The notes under the pieces are model-generated. The model was not told the origin of the DNA and searched no databases. It was given only the letters and a program-made list of their open reading frames with translations. The translations under genes were made by a program, and so were the position numbers. A DNA stretch of 64,000 nt from the NCBI GenBank assembly GCA_001632435.1, contig KV423917.1, forward strand, positions 248,001 to 312,000, read 5' to 3'. The first letter of the stretch is position 1, and every line of letters begins with the position of its first letter. Positions 11,956 to 23,764 of this stretch are shown here, one piece after another. The stretch is from Calocera cornea HHB12733. Taxonomy: Eukaryota; Basidiomycota; Dacrymycetes; Dacrymycetales; Dacrymycetaceae.

Positions 11956-12064
11956 GTGGGATGTGGGCAGGTGTGCGAACGGAGATGAATTATTGGACTC
12001 TACTAGCCAGGAGCCCCCAATGTCGTAACAGGCCGTGCATTGTGTGAATCCAGATTATGTCAGC

Positions 12065-12820
12065 TCACTGAGTGACAGCGAGCGGTAGCATCAGGTCGTA
12101 CCATTTGGCGAAATGGCGGGACGGGAAGAAGTTGACGATCTTCCTCACACAACCTGGCTCACACATGTCGTACCACAGCAGCGTCGCGAGCAGGATGAAA
12201 TCCTGATATGATACTGTTGCGAGGGTTAGCCGCGTCTCGTCAGTGGTTGAGCAGTCCTGCGCACCTCGGTCACCCGCGATATACGGCCCATATCGCTTGA
12301 GCAGGAACTCGATTGGCTCGTATGCCATCTCCGCCTGCTCCAATCCCTGACCCTCCGCCATCTCCTCCAGCGATCCGAACTGCTCCTCCCTCGTCCGCAC
12401 AAAGAACTCCCTCCCCCTCTTGTCCAAGAACGCTGGCATCCGTGGTAAGCTCCAGAGGATCAAACTCTCGGTCGGCCCGGCGTGTGTCCAGTTCTCGAAG
12501 AAGTACACCGCCTCGGCGCTCGGATGGGTCAGGCTCGGACTCTAATCCGTCGCCGGGAAGTGGTCCTCCAGATAGAGAAAGATGTCCCAGCTGTCGAAGA
12601 CCCACGTGTCGCCATGCTTGATCACGGGCAAAGTCACCGGTTCCCTGCCTGGCTGTGTATGACCAACGGTGGAGGCGATATCGGGATAGCTGACCCATAC
12701 GGTGTGGAAGGGGATCCGCTTGTGCTGCAGGACCAGACGCGTTCTCCAACAGGACGGCGACCAGCATGTCGCGGGTGTACTGCAGAGCAGATCATAGAAG
12801 ATTACCTCGGTGGACGGCAT
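12065..12820 (-). pseudogene. GTE-like glutathione S-transferase interrupted by an in-frame stop (GST1)
   Basis: The two exons (12820-12265, 12213-12065) total 235 codons and align end to end with the GSTs at 34559 and 35881. Shared blocks are CWSPSCWRTRLVLQHK, FHTVWVSYPDI, HTQPG, HGDTWVFDSW, LDKRGREFFVRTREE and VSYQDFILLATLLWYD. The N-terminal thioredoxin-like part and the C-terminal helical part are both preserved. A TAG at 12542-12544 interrupts the frame directly after YLEDHFPATD, and the same frame resumes with full similarity. The intron that splits the TVW codon in the other two copies is absent. The ATG is only about 10 bp from DUF6535-derived sequence on the other strand, so a normal promoter seems missing. 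Most likely this is a recently silenced copy. Confidence 0.8.
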
Positions 12821-12829
12821 CGTGGGACG

Positions 12830-13429
12830 ATCTCGAGTGGTTGGAGATGCTTCAGAAGTTCGCATACCGCGATATGATCCGACACGATCGGCAGTATTGG
12901 GAGCCAGTGGAGTACATTCTCCTTTCCTTCTCCAAGCGCGAAATGAACAGGCTGATGCTATCAGGGCTTCTGGATATTATCTCTGACGATCCATGAGACG
13001 ACATGAGCCATGAGTTCCAGGTACTCCTTCAAAAGCGAGAGACATGGAACCAACGCCAGAGGATCCGTCTCTGCCAGAGGATCTGCAGCCTTTGCTTCTT
13101 CATGACACCGATCTGACTGATTCAGAGCGAGACGAGACAACCAGGCGCGACAATCCCAAGGAACCGCAACAGTCCACGGTCTGGGATCGAATGAAGGCGC
13201 TCGGCAGCCGTTATTTGCGCTTGCTGAGGCCGACCCCATCCAACTGGAACGATATAGAACTTGGAGAGCCGAGGATCCATGTCATTGGAGAGGCGGAGGA
13301 CGAAGCCGGGGAGGGCGAAGGAGAGACGGCTTCAACCAAGCAGGCGATGAACAATGTGGACGGGAATGAACGTCGCGAGGAAGCTATATCGTGGCTGGTG
13401 CATTGTAGTGAGCTTTCATACACGTCTTA
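12830..13429 (+). pseudogene. DUF6535-family C-terminal fragment, broken
   Basis: The reading LEWLEMLQKF, WEPVEYILLSFSKREMNRLMLSGLLDII, then DDMSHEFQVLLQKRETW is collinear with the copy at 13964 and with the C-terminus of the intact gene at 25328. The expected DPWDDM reads DP-stop-DDM (TGG to TGA at 12994-12996). Directly after RETW the frame must shift by one base to recover EPTPEDPSLPEDLQPLLL, because one G is missing compared with the sister copy. The tail is then open to 13429. The N-terminal membrane domain is absent. It is a truncated relic with one nonsense and one frameshift lesion. Confidence 0.75.
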
Positions 13430-13430
13430 A

Positions 13431-13900
13431 ATAACAGCTCTCATCTCTATGCAAATACTTTCCTCTAGACCGTGATCAGTCCAACGTAGCGATTACATGC
13501 ATAACCAGAGCGCACCTATCAGTCCTCTCTTACGCATCACGGCTCCCCCTTCCCTCTAGCTACGATATCGCCAGACGCCTCACGCGGTCATGCAACTGCT
13601 GTACGACGTCCACGCGCCATTTCATCCACCTAGATCCACACGAGATGGTTGACGGTGTGGTTGGACCACTGCGGCATTGCAAGCAGGATGAAGTGCATAT
13701 ATACAGTAGTACGCTACCTTCTTGTGAGCATTCGCGTTAGAGAGAGAGGAAGGGATCCCTTCCTCTCTGAGCGCACTCTGATCCTCGTCCAGGTCCGACC
13801 CAATCTCATTCAACGCCCTCTCCAGATGCCCGAACGGTGACTTTGTGAACTCATTATCGTCTGCAATTCCCTGACACCTTCAGCTGCTCGACAATCCGAC
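13431..13900. other. Spacer between two DUF6535 fragments
   Basis: No supported gene. A purine-rich stretch lies near 13730. The short open frames match nothing I recognise. Confidence 0.4.
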
Positions 13901-14589
13901 TGTACACTCCTTATCGGGTCAGCCTACTTTCCTCTCCAGGAAAGCTATCGCCGGGTTGACTACTTGGAACACGAACATGCGCTCCACAAGACCATAGAAG
14001 AGTCTGGATGGTTAGAAATGCTGCAGGAGTTCGGGTGCAAGGATGTGATATCGCACAACTCGCATTATCGGTCGAAGATGGGGTTTGTACTTTGGCGCCT
14101 CTCCCTCTTCGGCGTCCAGATGGACAGGCCCATAACATCTAGACCACTGGACATGATTGCGAAGGACCCGTGGGACGACATGAGCAGTGAATTCAAGGAA
14201 CTCCTGGCGAAGCGGGAGACATGGGAGCCGACGACCGACGACCCGTCTCTGCCCGAAGAGGAACAGCGACTGTTACCTCCTACAGCTGACTCGGAATCTC
14301 AATCTGGGTGGAACAGCGGGACCCCAGTGCACGTATCCGAAGGTGGCAGCCCATCACGTTCTGGTCTCGACCGATGGAGCTCTTCCGGCGGTACGTGTCC
14401 TGGGGGCAAGCGAGTACGGGAGATCAGGATGAGATCGCTTTGAAAAGAATCACTGTTGTCGAGTCCAATGTCACTGCGGGAGAGTCTGTCGTGGCTAGGG
14501 GCGAAGCCGGGCCGAGTATGGCAAGTGGTAGATGGGCGAGGGCGGTACGAGAGAATGAGAATGTTGAAGGAGCAGGTACGGAAGCGTGA
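13901..14589 (+). pseudogene. Second DUF6535-family C-terminal fragment
   Basis: The core reads EESGWLEMLQEFGCKDVI, VQMDRPITSRPLDMIAKDPWDDM, SSEFKELLAKRETWEPTTDD and PSLPEEEQRLL. These match the intact DUF6535 protein end (VDSGWLVMLSDWAYENF, LHMDQPVALFRRGLL, SEEFKELLAKGLHW). After about 14300 the best continuation moves to another frame (WQPITFWSRPMELFRRYV) that stays open to 14589, suggesting a frameshift. No N-terminal membrane segments precede it. The fragment keeps the codons that are lost in its neighbour at 12830, so the two are duplicates at different stages of decay. Confidence 0.7.
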
Positions 14590-14599
14590 TTTTCGCTTT

Positions 14600-15900
14600 C
14601 GTTCTTATGTCCCATGTTTCATGCCCCGTTTTCATTCTCCGTCTCTATGCGCCATGCTTATGCCCATTGCACATGTCCCGTGTTTTCCACCTATGCCGCC
14701 CTTTCATTGTTGAGATATGCTTATGCGACGATATGCAATGTATGCAAATATGGAAAGTATGCGACGAGAGTATCCAGAGTCCGACGCACTGACAGCTTTG
14801 CATTGTCCGTTGCATCACGATTGTCCCGCTAACGCGCAACGCCAGATGACCGAATGCTAAGGACAGGAAGGCCGTGTATAAGCTCGGCTTCCTATGCGCC
14901 AGCAAAGCATCGGTGGTATGCCATGTACCGAGAGGTGTGAAGGCTCCGGAAGAGCTCCGGTGAGGAGCGGGGACGGCCCGTTCCGCGAGATGCGGTAGAG
15001 CCGGAGGTGATATTCGCGTAGAAGGTCGGATGTGCTCATCACAATGTCGTAGGTAGATCACAGAGATAGGCGATGATGTCGCGCAATGTCATCTCCGAGG
15101 TGCCGCAGGGACAGCTCAGATACTTCCTCCAACAGCGACAAGCTGGCAACGCGGCGGCGTCGTCATCGTTGCCCAAACACGTTGGATATGCAAAGTTGGT
15201 CGCCATTTGAGCCAGCAACGCGCTCCACAAACAGAAGCGCGGATGATGCCGTAGCGCTGAGCAGGGGAAGAGTGAGATAGACCAGCCCACCGGGGTTGTG
15301 CTGGAATGTTACACGCGTATCCGCCCGATGGGCCATCGGAATGCTACGCGTCGTCGCGTCCCCAACCCGGCAAAACAGCAACAACCAAATAGCAACAGCA
15401 AGCATTGCCGGGGAGTCCATGTCCGTACATGGCGGACACTCGGATTGGCCAGGCGTGTCACATTCCCGGTGTTGCCCAGTCAGTCGCCTCTGTACCGTAC
15501 CGCGCATAGATTTCCGTTTTGCGCGGGGTCCGGTCCCTTCGGACGCGACGCCTCACGCGTGCGCGCGCCGAGCCGGGCGGTGCCTCTCGGCAGAAGCGGG
15601 GCACGCGATTGGCTCCGGGGGGTGCTTGCTCTTGTCGCGCCCCGAAATGCGCGTTCCGTAGAAAGGGCAAATTCGGGCGGGGGACCCTGTCTCGTCTGGC
15701 TGGAGGGTGAGCTGAGGCGCGTGTCGGGGCGAGGCTGCTGATGGGCGTGGTCTCGACAGCACACCGCAGCCACCCTTAATCCCCCGTTTTGCTCGGCGCC
15801 CTCTTTGCCCCCCCTCCCTCCCTCCCATCTCCGCTTTTCATCCTCCCGTCGCTCTCTCAGCCCACACTCCCTACCTTGACCACACCATCTTCTATTCACA
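14600..15900. other. Intergenic, no supported gene
   Basis: About 1.3 kb without a reconstructable gene. Short minus-strand frames between 14860 and 15500 contain hydrophobic runs (DSPAMLAVAIWLLLFCRV, GLVYLTLPLLSATASSALL) that could be the remains of a membrane protein, but they lie in different frames and no splice model joins them. The right end is the leader of the GPI-anchored protein. Confidence 0.4.
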
Positions 15901-15927
15901 CCCTTCTTACCCTTCTTACCCTTCTCA
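15901..15927 (+). repeat. Pyrimidine nonamer repeat in a 5' leader
   Basis: Three copies of a CCCTTCTTA-type nonamer, the last slightly diverged, lie about 25-50 bp upstream of the ATG at 15951. Pyrimidine-rich tracts just upstream of the start are common in strongly expressed fungal genes. Any regulatory role is inferred. Confidence 0.6.
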
Positions 15928-15950
15928 CCACCAACCTACAACAACCAAAC

Positions 15951-16724
15951 ATGTACCCCCGCAGCCTCCTCGCAGCCCTCCTCCTCCCCGCGGCACTCGC
16001 AATCCAGGTCACTTCCCCGACCCAGTCCACCATCTGGCTCTCCGGCTCTTCGTCGCAGACAATCTCCTGGTCCTCCGTCGTCACCGACCCGACCAGCTTC
16101 GCCATCGTCCTGGTCAACCAGGACCGCTCCGTGCTCCCGACCAACGACATCCTCCTCGCGGATAACGTGAGCACCACCGCGGGCACCACCACCGTCACCT
16201 ACCCGAGCGGCTCCTGGCCCGTGGGCAATGCCTTCCAGGTGAGCACGCGTCTGATTCTCGCATCCACCCCAGCGTTCCTCCCCCCAACACCGACCTTCCA
16301 TCGGCCCCTTCCACCATTCCCACCGCTCCCTGCCTTATCCCACCACCTCCCACCGCCTCCCCTCCATCCCCCAATCGCGTGCGTATACTAACCCCCTTCC
16401 CAGGTAAACCTCATCCGCTCCTCCGAGGACACCTCGACGATCTACGCCCAGTCGAACGACTTCAACATCACCTCCTCGGCTGCCTCCTCTACCTCCTCCT
16501 CCAGCTCCTCCGTCGCCAGCAACACGGGCTCGACCCTCCTGGTGGGCAACTCCAACACGCTGGGCAGCACTACCAACACCGCCTCCGGCGCGGGCGCGAG
16601 CACCACCGGCGGGAGCACCCTCCCCAACTCTGGGTCCGGCAGCGCGAGCGCCGCGGGCAGCAACACCGTCCAGATGGGCGCGTTGGTGCTCGGCCTCGGC
16701 CTCGTTGGCGCGCTCCTTGCGTAA
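15951..16724 (+). CDS. GPI-anchored Ser/Thr-rich cell-wall protein with Kre9/Knh1-like domain
   Basis: Two exons (15951-16238, 16404-16724) give 202 residues, split by one intron of 165 bp. A signal peptide (MYPRSLLAALLLPAALAIQ) precedes a beta-sandwich-like domain with the usual Kre9/Knh1-like elements: ITSP-like VTSPTQSTIWLSG, then SQTISWSSV, FAIVLVN and a WPVGNAFQVNLIRSS strand. The second half is a Ser/Thr/Gly linker, probably O-glycosylated. The end is a GPI-attachment signal with small residues (SGSASAAG) followed by a hydrophobic tail (ALVLGLGLVGALLA). Such proteins sit at the outer membrane face or cross-linked into wall glucan, and fungi usually carry many copies. The exact role is unknown. 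Confidence 0.85.
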
Positions 16725-17213
16725 ACGGCGAGTGACGACGCGTGTATGCGCCTTGATCGGGGCGATGGGACGGACGACGAAGGGCGCCGCATGGGCGGCG
16801 CGCGGACTGTGATACCATGCCACGGACTAGACGGCCGGGCGGCCCCTTCCCCCCACCCAGCATTGCTTTCCTGTCTGTAACCTCGCTTCTCCTTGTCTCC
16901 CTGCCTAGCACTCCGCTGGCCTATGACAGTTTCCCTTGCTTCTAAATCGATTTGCTTCGCTTTTGACTTTTGACTATCCGTTTGATTACCTTCCTCTTCG
17001 ATATAGCTTTCTATATGCTAGCCTGGATTGTGACTGCCCGTGAGGGCAGATCAATAGGACACTCGTTACACTACCCCCGCCCCTTGCGTGTGCTCCCACC
17101 CATCATCCATACAACCGCGTGTCCTCAGTGCCACCTCGCCCTGCAATGAACCCGCTCTTGAGCTCAACCTCCAATGCGGCCGCGTGGTTTCGTACTGCAG
17201 CAACCTTACCCGC
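16725..17213. other. Convergent 3' intergenic region
   Basis: 3' flanks of the GPI-anchored protein gene (plus) and the aldehyde dehydrogenase gene (minus). AT-rich pieces near 16930-17010 may include polyadenylation signals. No gene is seen. Confidence 0.5.
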
Positions 17214-19440
17214 TTATCCATAGCGCGGCCCGCTCCCGCCCGCACTCTCCGCGAACCAGTCGTCTGCCTGGCGCTCGGGTAGCGGGGCGATATTGACGAT
17301 GACCGACTTGCTCTGCGTATCTGGTGCTCTCGTCAGCACCCAACCCCGTATACCCCCGGTGACATGCAGTATGCGGCATACGGCCTGCGACGTTGGGATA
17401 AGGGGGATGGTAGGAACAGTCCACTCACAGCTCTCGAACGCCTCGACCCCGTTCTCCCTCCCCACGCCGCTGCTCGGCTTCCACCCGCCCCAGGGCGAGC
17501 TCGGGTCGTTCCGATGCCACGTGTTGACCCAGACGATGCCCGCGTCGACCGCCTCGGCGACGCGGTGCGCCGTGTCGAGGGAGGAGGTGAATATGCCCCC
17601 GCCGAGCGCGTACTCGGACGCGTTCGCTAGGTGGATCGCTTCTTCCTCCGTCTGCTAGGAGTCAGCACTAACATCCAGCGTGCGAGGTGGGGAAAGAGTC
17701 GCACGTCGAACTGCACTGCAGTTATAACAGGGCCGAACAGCTCCTGTCGCCAGGCCCGCGAGTCGGTGTTGCTGATGGTGAGGATGGTCGGACTGAAGAA
17801 ATGGCCCTTGCTTAGGTCGGTCCCGTCGAGCGGGGACGGGCCCGTCAGGCGCTTGCCTCCCCAGTATACTTCCTCCGGGGTCAGCGCGCCTATTACAGAC
17901 TCGAGCCGTGCTAGCGAGCGGGCTGAGATCACAGGGCCCATCATCGACGCTGGGTTTTGGGCTGTGGAAGGACGCGCATCAGCTGGGTAGACCGCAGTGT
18001 GAGGGATATGCGTACGCGACCCGATCCGCTTCGTGATGCTTTCGAGGCGCTGCACCAGGCGTTCCAAGAACTGAGCGGCTATCCTCGCATGGACGAGAAC
18101 GCGCGTGCCCGATACGCAAGTCTGTCCCGACGCGACAAACGCGCTAAAGCACGTGCCGGAGACAGCACTTGCCATATCGGCATCCGAGAAGACGAGGATA
18201 GGCGCCTTTCCGCCCAACTCGGCCGTAAACAACTTTATATGCTTACCCGCAGACTGGCCGACCACTTGACCCGCAGATGTACCGGCCTGGAGACTCGTTT
18301 CAGCAGACGTAACACGGCAAAGCCGAAACACGTACCGTGATATCGACCTTCTTGACTGCTACATGGTTTACGAGAGTCGAAGCCACTTCGGGACCAGTGC
18401 CTGGAAGGACATTTAACACACCGGGAGGGACTGTACAAACGTGAGAGAACGCGGGGACGCGCGATGTAATTGCACCCACGCCCATGCTCGAGCGCTAGTT
18501 CGGCGAACTTAAGGACAGTTATCGGCGCAAGCTCGGATGGTTTGACAACCTTCGGTGCATCAGAATTGAACTGCTCTACTTTGGAAATTGACGAACGACA
18601 CTGTTCCCAGCTGCCAACGCGGGGGCAATCTTCTTCATAGCGATGAGAAGAGGATGGTTGAAGGGCTGCATCCATATTAGCCATAGTGTGCCAACGGTGA
18701 GCAACAAGTTCACCGTTATCTGCGCAACAACGCCGAGCGGGTATCGTTTCACGTAGTTCAGTAACTTGCCCTGTGTAGGTAATACGAGTCCTTGATGTGT
18801 GCGCGCAAGTGCCGCATGATAATCTCTAAAACTCATGTGAGAACGTGTACGCGGAGTCCGAAGACGGACCGACAGCCACTCCGGCACACGGGTCAACTGT
18901 GCGCGCATCTCCCTTATACACCTTCCCGTCTGTAGCGACTCTATCTGGATGAACTCTTCCATGTTTGCCGCCAATGCACGCGAAATGTTTGTTAAGACAG
19001 TCGCCCGGTGTGCAGGAGACGCCTTTGACCAGATGCCCGAACGAAATGCGATATCGGCTCCATTGACTGCCTCATCTATCTGAGCGGGCGTGGTGGAAAA
19101 CACGCTGACGACAGGTTAGAAACGAAGCGACGGGAGTGGAGGACTTACTGGCATAGGATCTCTCCGGTAGCCGGATCCTCAACTGGCACGGAGCTAGCCT
19201 TCGAGCTGCTAGCCCACCGGTGCTCCCATCAATTGCACCCTATTGGCAAGCTCTGGGGATTACTCACATGTCCGTTCCATCCAACGTCTGCTGAAACTTG
19301 GAACCATAGAAAGGTCCGAGCAATGATGATTGTAGTAGGTTCCGCACCTCCTCCAGCCGGTGCGGGTTGGTCACACGCTCCCCATTGCTAGCGGCTCGCC
19401 GCGTCGACATCAGAAAACGAAGCGATGAAGTTGCCCTCAT
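17214..19440 (-). CDS. NAD(P)-dependent aldehyde dehydrogenase
   Basis: Eleven exons (19440-19268, 19193-19149, 19104-18874, 18825-18714, 18665-18597, 18549-18480, 18430-18336, 18286-18016, 17961-17705, 17651-17429, 17320-17214) give 550 residues with all ten junctions in phase. Family landmarks occur in order: VPVEDPATGEILC, VAQITPFNHPLLIA, KIAPALAAGNSVVVKPSE, PPGVLNVLPGTG, VDITAGTSAG, the ELGGKAP motif with the catalytic Glu, FVASGQTCVSG with the nucleophilic Cys, QELFGPV, SSPWGGWKPSSGVGREN and YTQSKSVIVN. The enzyme oxidises aldehydes to carboxylates. The N-terminus (MRATSSLRFLMSTRRAA) is basic and hydroxylated, so a mitochondrial location is possible. Two splice sites (near 18874 and 18549) are non-ideal. 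Confidence 0.92.
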
Positions 19441-20074
19441 CGTGAGAAGGCTATGCTTGCGGGAGCCGGGGTATTGATGGCAGGAGTGAAATTTAAAAGT
19501 GCCACAAGGATCGTCGAGTCGGTACCCGCCTTATCGTCCCAGAGCTCATCAATGATAAAGTAAATGGAGCCAAACGATGGTGATGCGGCGTGCCAGATCT
19601 TAACGTCAGGTAAATAGGCGCAGGTATAGAGATCCTGTCCAAAGAGGATACTTATGATCAGAGCTGGGCAAGCAGAGTGGGCCAACGTTGGGCCGCGACC
19701 GTCATCGCCGTGGGAGCAAGAGAAGCCCAACGGAAGCAGATAATCCACGTGATTATCAAGGCGCCCGGGTTTTGACTTTAGACTCTTTCCGTCCCCTTTC
19801 GGTGCCTTGTTCTGAGGCTGTCCACCTGATTCGCTCTTAGTTCGCGACTTCCCCCGTTGGAAACCTAGAAATCTCCGACGCTGGGTATTCCGTACTCGGC
19901 ATGGCTCCCACTTTCAAGTCGCTAGCATTCACGGTGAGCTGTGTCAGTCACAATGCCCCGAGACGCGGGCGTTACTGATCCTGGACAACGCAGTGGAGAA
20001 CTCGGAGATCCACCGACCATCGCTATAAGAAGCAGGTTCCATCTCACGGCCATGTACTCTCCAATGCAGCCTCA
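19441..20074. promoter_or_regulatory. Divergent intergenic region, ALDH and F-box genes
   Basis: 634 bp separate the two start codons, so the genes probably share an upstream region. TATAAG at 20024-20029 is a possible TATA element for the F-box gene. Two ATGs (20052 and 20064) lie in another frame and overlap the F-box start, so they are either leaky upstream starts or lie before the transcription start. Confidence 0.35.
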
Positions 20075-20716
20075 ATGGACAAGTTGCCCTTGGAGCTATG
20101 CGAACTTGTGTTGCGGCATTTGCCACCGATGTTCGCATGGAGATGTCGCTCGGTCTGTCGATCTTGGCGGCACTACATCGAAGACGTCCTCTCTCGCGAC
20201 TGGTTTATCGGAAGCAGGCTCCTTATGATGTACATCAATCATCCTCGAATGCTCGTCCTGGATACTGGGAATAACCGTTACTTCCGCCTGACACGTGGAG
20301 ACTTGATTCTGGATCTCGTTGCCCGAGATGGCGACTTCTTGGTCTTCAAGTTTACCGAATCCTCCAAGAAGGCATTGTCAGTACTCTCGGAAGATGATAT
20401 ACGTCTTATTAGAGATTTTTGGCCACTCTTCGTGGTTTCCTCTGCATTGAGACCCTCGCTCTTGCGATCGCTCAGACAGCTGTTGCGCAAAGAGGTGAAG
20501 CTGTACATCGTAACGCCTGACGTTGGCATGCGATTGGCGCCATTGGTATCAGGTCCCTCCAAGATATTCTCCAGGAAGAAACCGCGCCAAGACTTCAAAT
20601 TGCAGCCACCGGATTCTCTCCTCGTTGACCGACGGGTCTTGTTTTCCAAGCTCTTCGGAGAAGCCGATTTTCAGGATGCCGGTCCGGGCTTGCCGTACCT
20701 GAGCCATTGTCTTTAG
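20075..20716 (+). CDS. F-box protein
   Basis: A single exon encodes 213 residues. The N-terminal 40 residues are an F-box: LPLELCELVLRHLPP, then AWRCRSVCRSWRHYIE. This domain binds Skp1 and brings the protein into an SCF ubiquitin ligase. The rest is strand-rich with hydrophobic and basic stretches (LLRSLRQLLRKEVKLYIV) and no LRR, WD40 or kelch repeats, so the substrate-binding part is unassigned. At 213 residues it is short for the family. The start chosen places the F-box at the very N-terminus, as is usual. Confidence 0.8.
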   Translation: MDKLPLELCELVLRHLPPMFAWRCRSVCRSWRHYIEDVLSRDWFIGSRLLMMYINHPRMLVLDTGNNRYFRLTRGDLILDLVARDGDFLVFKFTESSKKALSVLSEDDIRLIRDFWPLFVVSSALRPSLLRSLRQLLRKEVKLYIVTPDVGMRLAPLVSGPSKIFSRKKPRQDFKLQPPDSLLVDRRVLFSKLFGEADFQDAGPGLPYLSHCL

Positions 20717-21401
20717 TGATGGACCATGCCGTGAGTCTTGCAGTCTTTCAATGCATATCCCGCATTCTAACGTCTTCCCGGTGGCCGTGCAGATGGTAAC
20801 CCGGCGGAGAGAGGGGCAAGACCCGTGTGGCCGGCATGTCGCTCCGCTCCGGACCATCAGTGTCGCTTCGTTACAGACGATCCACGCAGTGGGGTATCCG
20901 TACCGCACTCGTGGGATCCCCTGCTGTGGTCTCCGCGTTCTATTTGTAGGCGCACACCGCTCCCACGGGCGTGGTCATGCCATGCATACACCGCGCAATT
21001 CGGGGCCCTGTCGGTCACATGCTTCCGCCGGGTTCCTTATCAGAAGCTTACCCTAGAATCATCAAGACCGCCATTCTTCTGCTTCTTTATCTCGATCTGA
21101 CCCCGCGGATCCTCCCAATCGTTCCGCGGCTATGCAGCCCGCTTAGTATTGCGCTACAAAATCGCCGCAGGCGTCCCCATCACATCGCGTTCTTTTGTTC
21201 CCTTGTCGTCCTTCGTCCGCGTCACAACCGGACCTTGTCTCTCTCCATTCACCAATTCTTTCTTGAATATCTGCCTCGTCGCTCGACATATTGTCGGGAG
21301 TGCGCCGGGCCGGGCTGTGCTCTCCTGACTGTGCCACACTAGAGCCGCATTCCCGCTTATCACGGCTGACGCGTCGTTTTCGACAATTGCCGCAGTGTGC
21401 G
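20717..21401. other. Intergenic, no gene seen
   Basis: Upstream region of the C2H2-like gene and 3' flank of the F-box gene. Only short frames with no motif are present. Confidence 0.5.
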
Positions 21402-22895
21402 ATGGATCAATGGCAAGACGAGTCGCCGGTGCCCGCGATGGACACCGATGTCGAAACGACGGATGAAGGATCGTCTGTTGGTATTGGCCCGCGTCGATGT
21501 AAGGATGGATGTCAATATATAACTGGTCACTGACTGTTTGATGGACCAGCGTCTCACTGGAGTCGCGCGCCTATCTTCCATCCTACGACGAAGTGCTCGC
21601 TGGCCGACCTTACGTCTGACATCATGACGCGCATTCATATGCGCGATCCGGTCGTCGAGATACCCAACAAGTTCGAAGTCAATTATATCATACAACCCAT
21701 GTTTGACACGAAAGGCGAAGAACACCCTTTGCGCTCCGTACGGCACGCACAGGAATGGCCCAACCTGCTGAACGAGTATCCAACGAATATGCGCCCTCTG
21801 ACGACTTCCGGGAAACCGGGGCCAAAGGTGCGCATTCTCCAGGGTCAAGGCACCTCGCGCCTCCGCAATGTCGATGAGATGCCTAAACCTGATGCGCCCG
21901 CTGTGGATGCCCCGGGTTATGAGCTACAGTGGATGACGCCGGCCGAATCCAGCACGTCTGATCGAGCGGCGGATCTTGAGTCGGACGACATGGACGACGA
22001 CACCGACGATCTCGACTCTGACGACTACATGCCTGGCGGTCAACGATACAAGCGCAAGAATCGGGCGGATCCCAACCCCTTCCGCGAAAAGGAAGGCCGC
22101 TACCAGTCACGCGCGTTCCACATCCGCTTCGCCGACGTCCCTCTGTCCGACCGCCGCATCGCGAAGGAAAACGCGTCTTTCGCCGCGCGCAAGGCCCTCC
22201 TCGCGCAGACGCACCAAGGGCTCAAGATCCAGCCGATCGGGGGCAACATCGCCCGCGTTGTCATGTGCGGGTTCATGAAGCACGGCGACCCGACAATGAC
22301 ATGCGGCATTTATACGACCAAGACGTACGACCTGATCCGGCATCGCGTCGCACACCTGTACTACGAGTGCCTGTTGGCGGAGCTGGACGAGGTGCCGGCC
22401 GGGGGCGGGCTCGTTTTCGGCGGGTTCCACGTCGAGCTGCCTACTTGTGCGACATGCGGCAAGACGTTCACCCGCTACGACAGCCTGCAGCGGCACGGAA
22501 AGCGGACGGACACGGCATGTTTCGCGCCAAACATGGAACGATACAGCTCCGAGCGGGATAACCAGGAGCGGCGGCTCGAGGTCGTACGGCGGGAGCTCGA
22601 GAAGAACGTCGGCATGCAGTACTGGATCCGCACACCACAGCCGCTGCCGAAGACGGTCAAGGCGCGTGTCGGCATCCGCAACGGTGGACCCGGGCTCGGC
22701 AGCTGCGTGCTCGAGATCCTCAGCGTGGAGGAGACGTATGCGGGAAAATACGAGTTCACGACGGTCAAGGAAGGCAAGGAGCTGCAGGTCCGGCTACTCG
22801 ACCACGGTGAGCCCGGGGGAATCCCCTTCTACCGCCCGATGAAGGGCAGCTACGACCCCAACCCGAACGGAAAGGGGCTTGTGTTGCCGCCCTAG
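21402..22895 (+). CDS. C2H2-like zinc-finger protein
   Basis: Two exons (21402-21498, 21550-22895; intron of 51 bp) give 480 residues. The N-terminus is acidic (MDQWQDESPVPAMDTDVETTDE) and a second acidic patch follows (SDDMDDDTDDLDSDD), as in transcription activators. A charged basic stretch precedes two zinc-finger-like units. The first reads CGFMKHGDPTMTCG with a late His pair (HRVAH). The second is CATCGKTFTRYDSLQRH followed by GKRTDTAC, a C2H-type finger with Cys in the last ligand position. A further 120 residues follow. Probably a DNA-binding or regulatory protein; targets are unknown. Confidence 0.65.
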
Positions 22896-23764
22896 GAGGT
22901 CAAGGTCGCGAAGGAGCGGATCCGCCGGAGGAGGGCTGGGTGCGGATGGCCCGGTGTAATGGATACGCGCGCTGAGCCCGGGCATTGGATATTGGTTGAC
23001 TGAGACTTCTCGTGCACGACCCGCTTGTTTTGATAGGCTTCTTGGATAGTCAGACAGACGAGCATTATGACCGCTATGCAATTGGATTAGCATTGACAAT
23101 GACGGTATCACCCCTGTTGACCGATAAAGACGCCGGGATAATGACAGTGGATAGCGCAGGAATTCGAGCGAGGACAGTAGGAGTGATGGAAAGCCGAGAA
23201 GAAGCATAAATATTCCCAGCCGTTCTTGATGCGGTGGAGGCACTATTCCTGTCAGGCTGATAGGACAGAAGAAGGGCGAACGGCGATTGCCAGCAACCCA
23301 AAGTGGGCAATCTCCCAGCTAGAAGGGGCGTGCACCGGGGCACGGGACCGATGTGCGGGCGGGGAGGCGTACAATGGGCAAGTCATCGGCGGGGCAACCT
23401 CGGCTTGGCTCGGTGGTGCTTCTGCCGTGGAGTGGGCAGATGGGCGATCGGTCCGGGGAAGGGGCAGGCACGGCCGTGGATTGGGTGAGACTCGCCCATA
23501 CGTGGAACAGGGTTGGGCGGTCACGACGCGCGATTGAATGCGGCCGGCGGTATCGTATAGGCTTTGGCTTGCAACACCCTCCAACGCCGGTGACGTGCGC
23601 ACCGCGACGACGCCCACGCTGCTCGGCGCGAAGACGGGCCACGAGCACGCGATGCCCTCCACCGACACCGACGTCTGTCCCTACAAATAGCAGTATCAGA
23701 GCGAACGATACACGGCATCCTCTTCTACCTCCATCACTTCGCATCCACATCCACCTAGCACATC
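22896..23764. other. Intergenic, upstream of the aldo/keto reductase
   Basis: No supported gene. Overlapping antisense frames between 23250 and 23750 are G+C artefacts without motifs. Confidence 0.5.

Noticed and set aside
14857..15507. Possible membrane-protein gene on the minus strand
   Set aside because: Hydrophobic runs occur in different frames and I could not join them by plausible introns; recorded only as intergenic.
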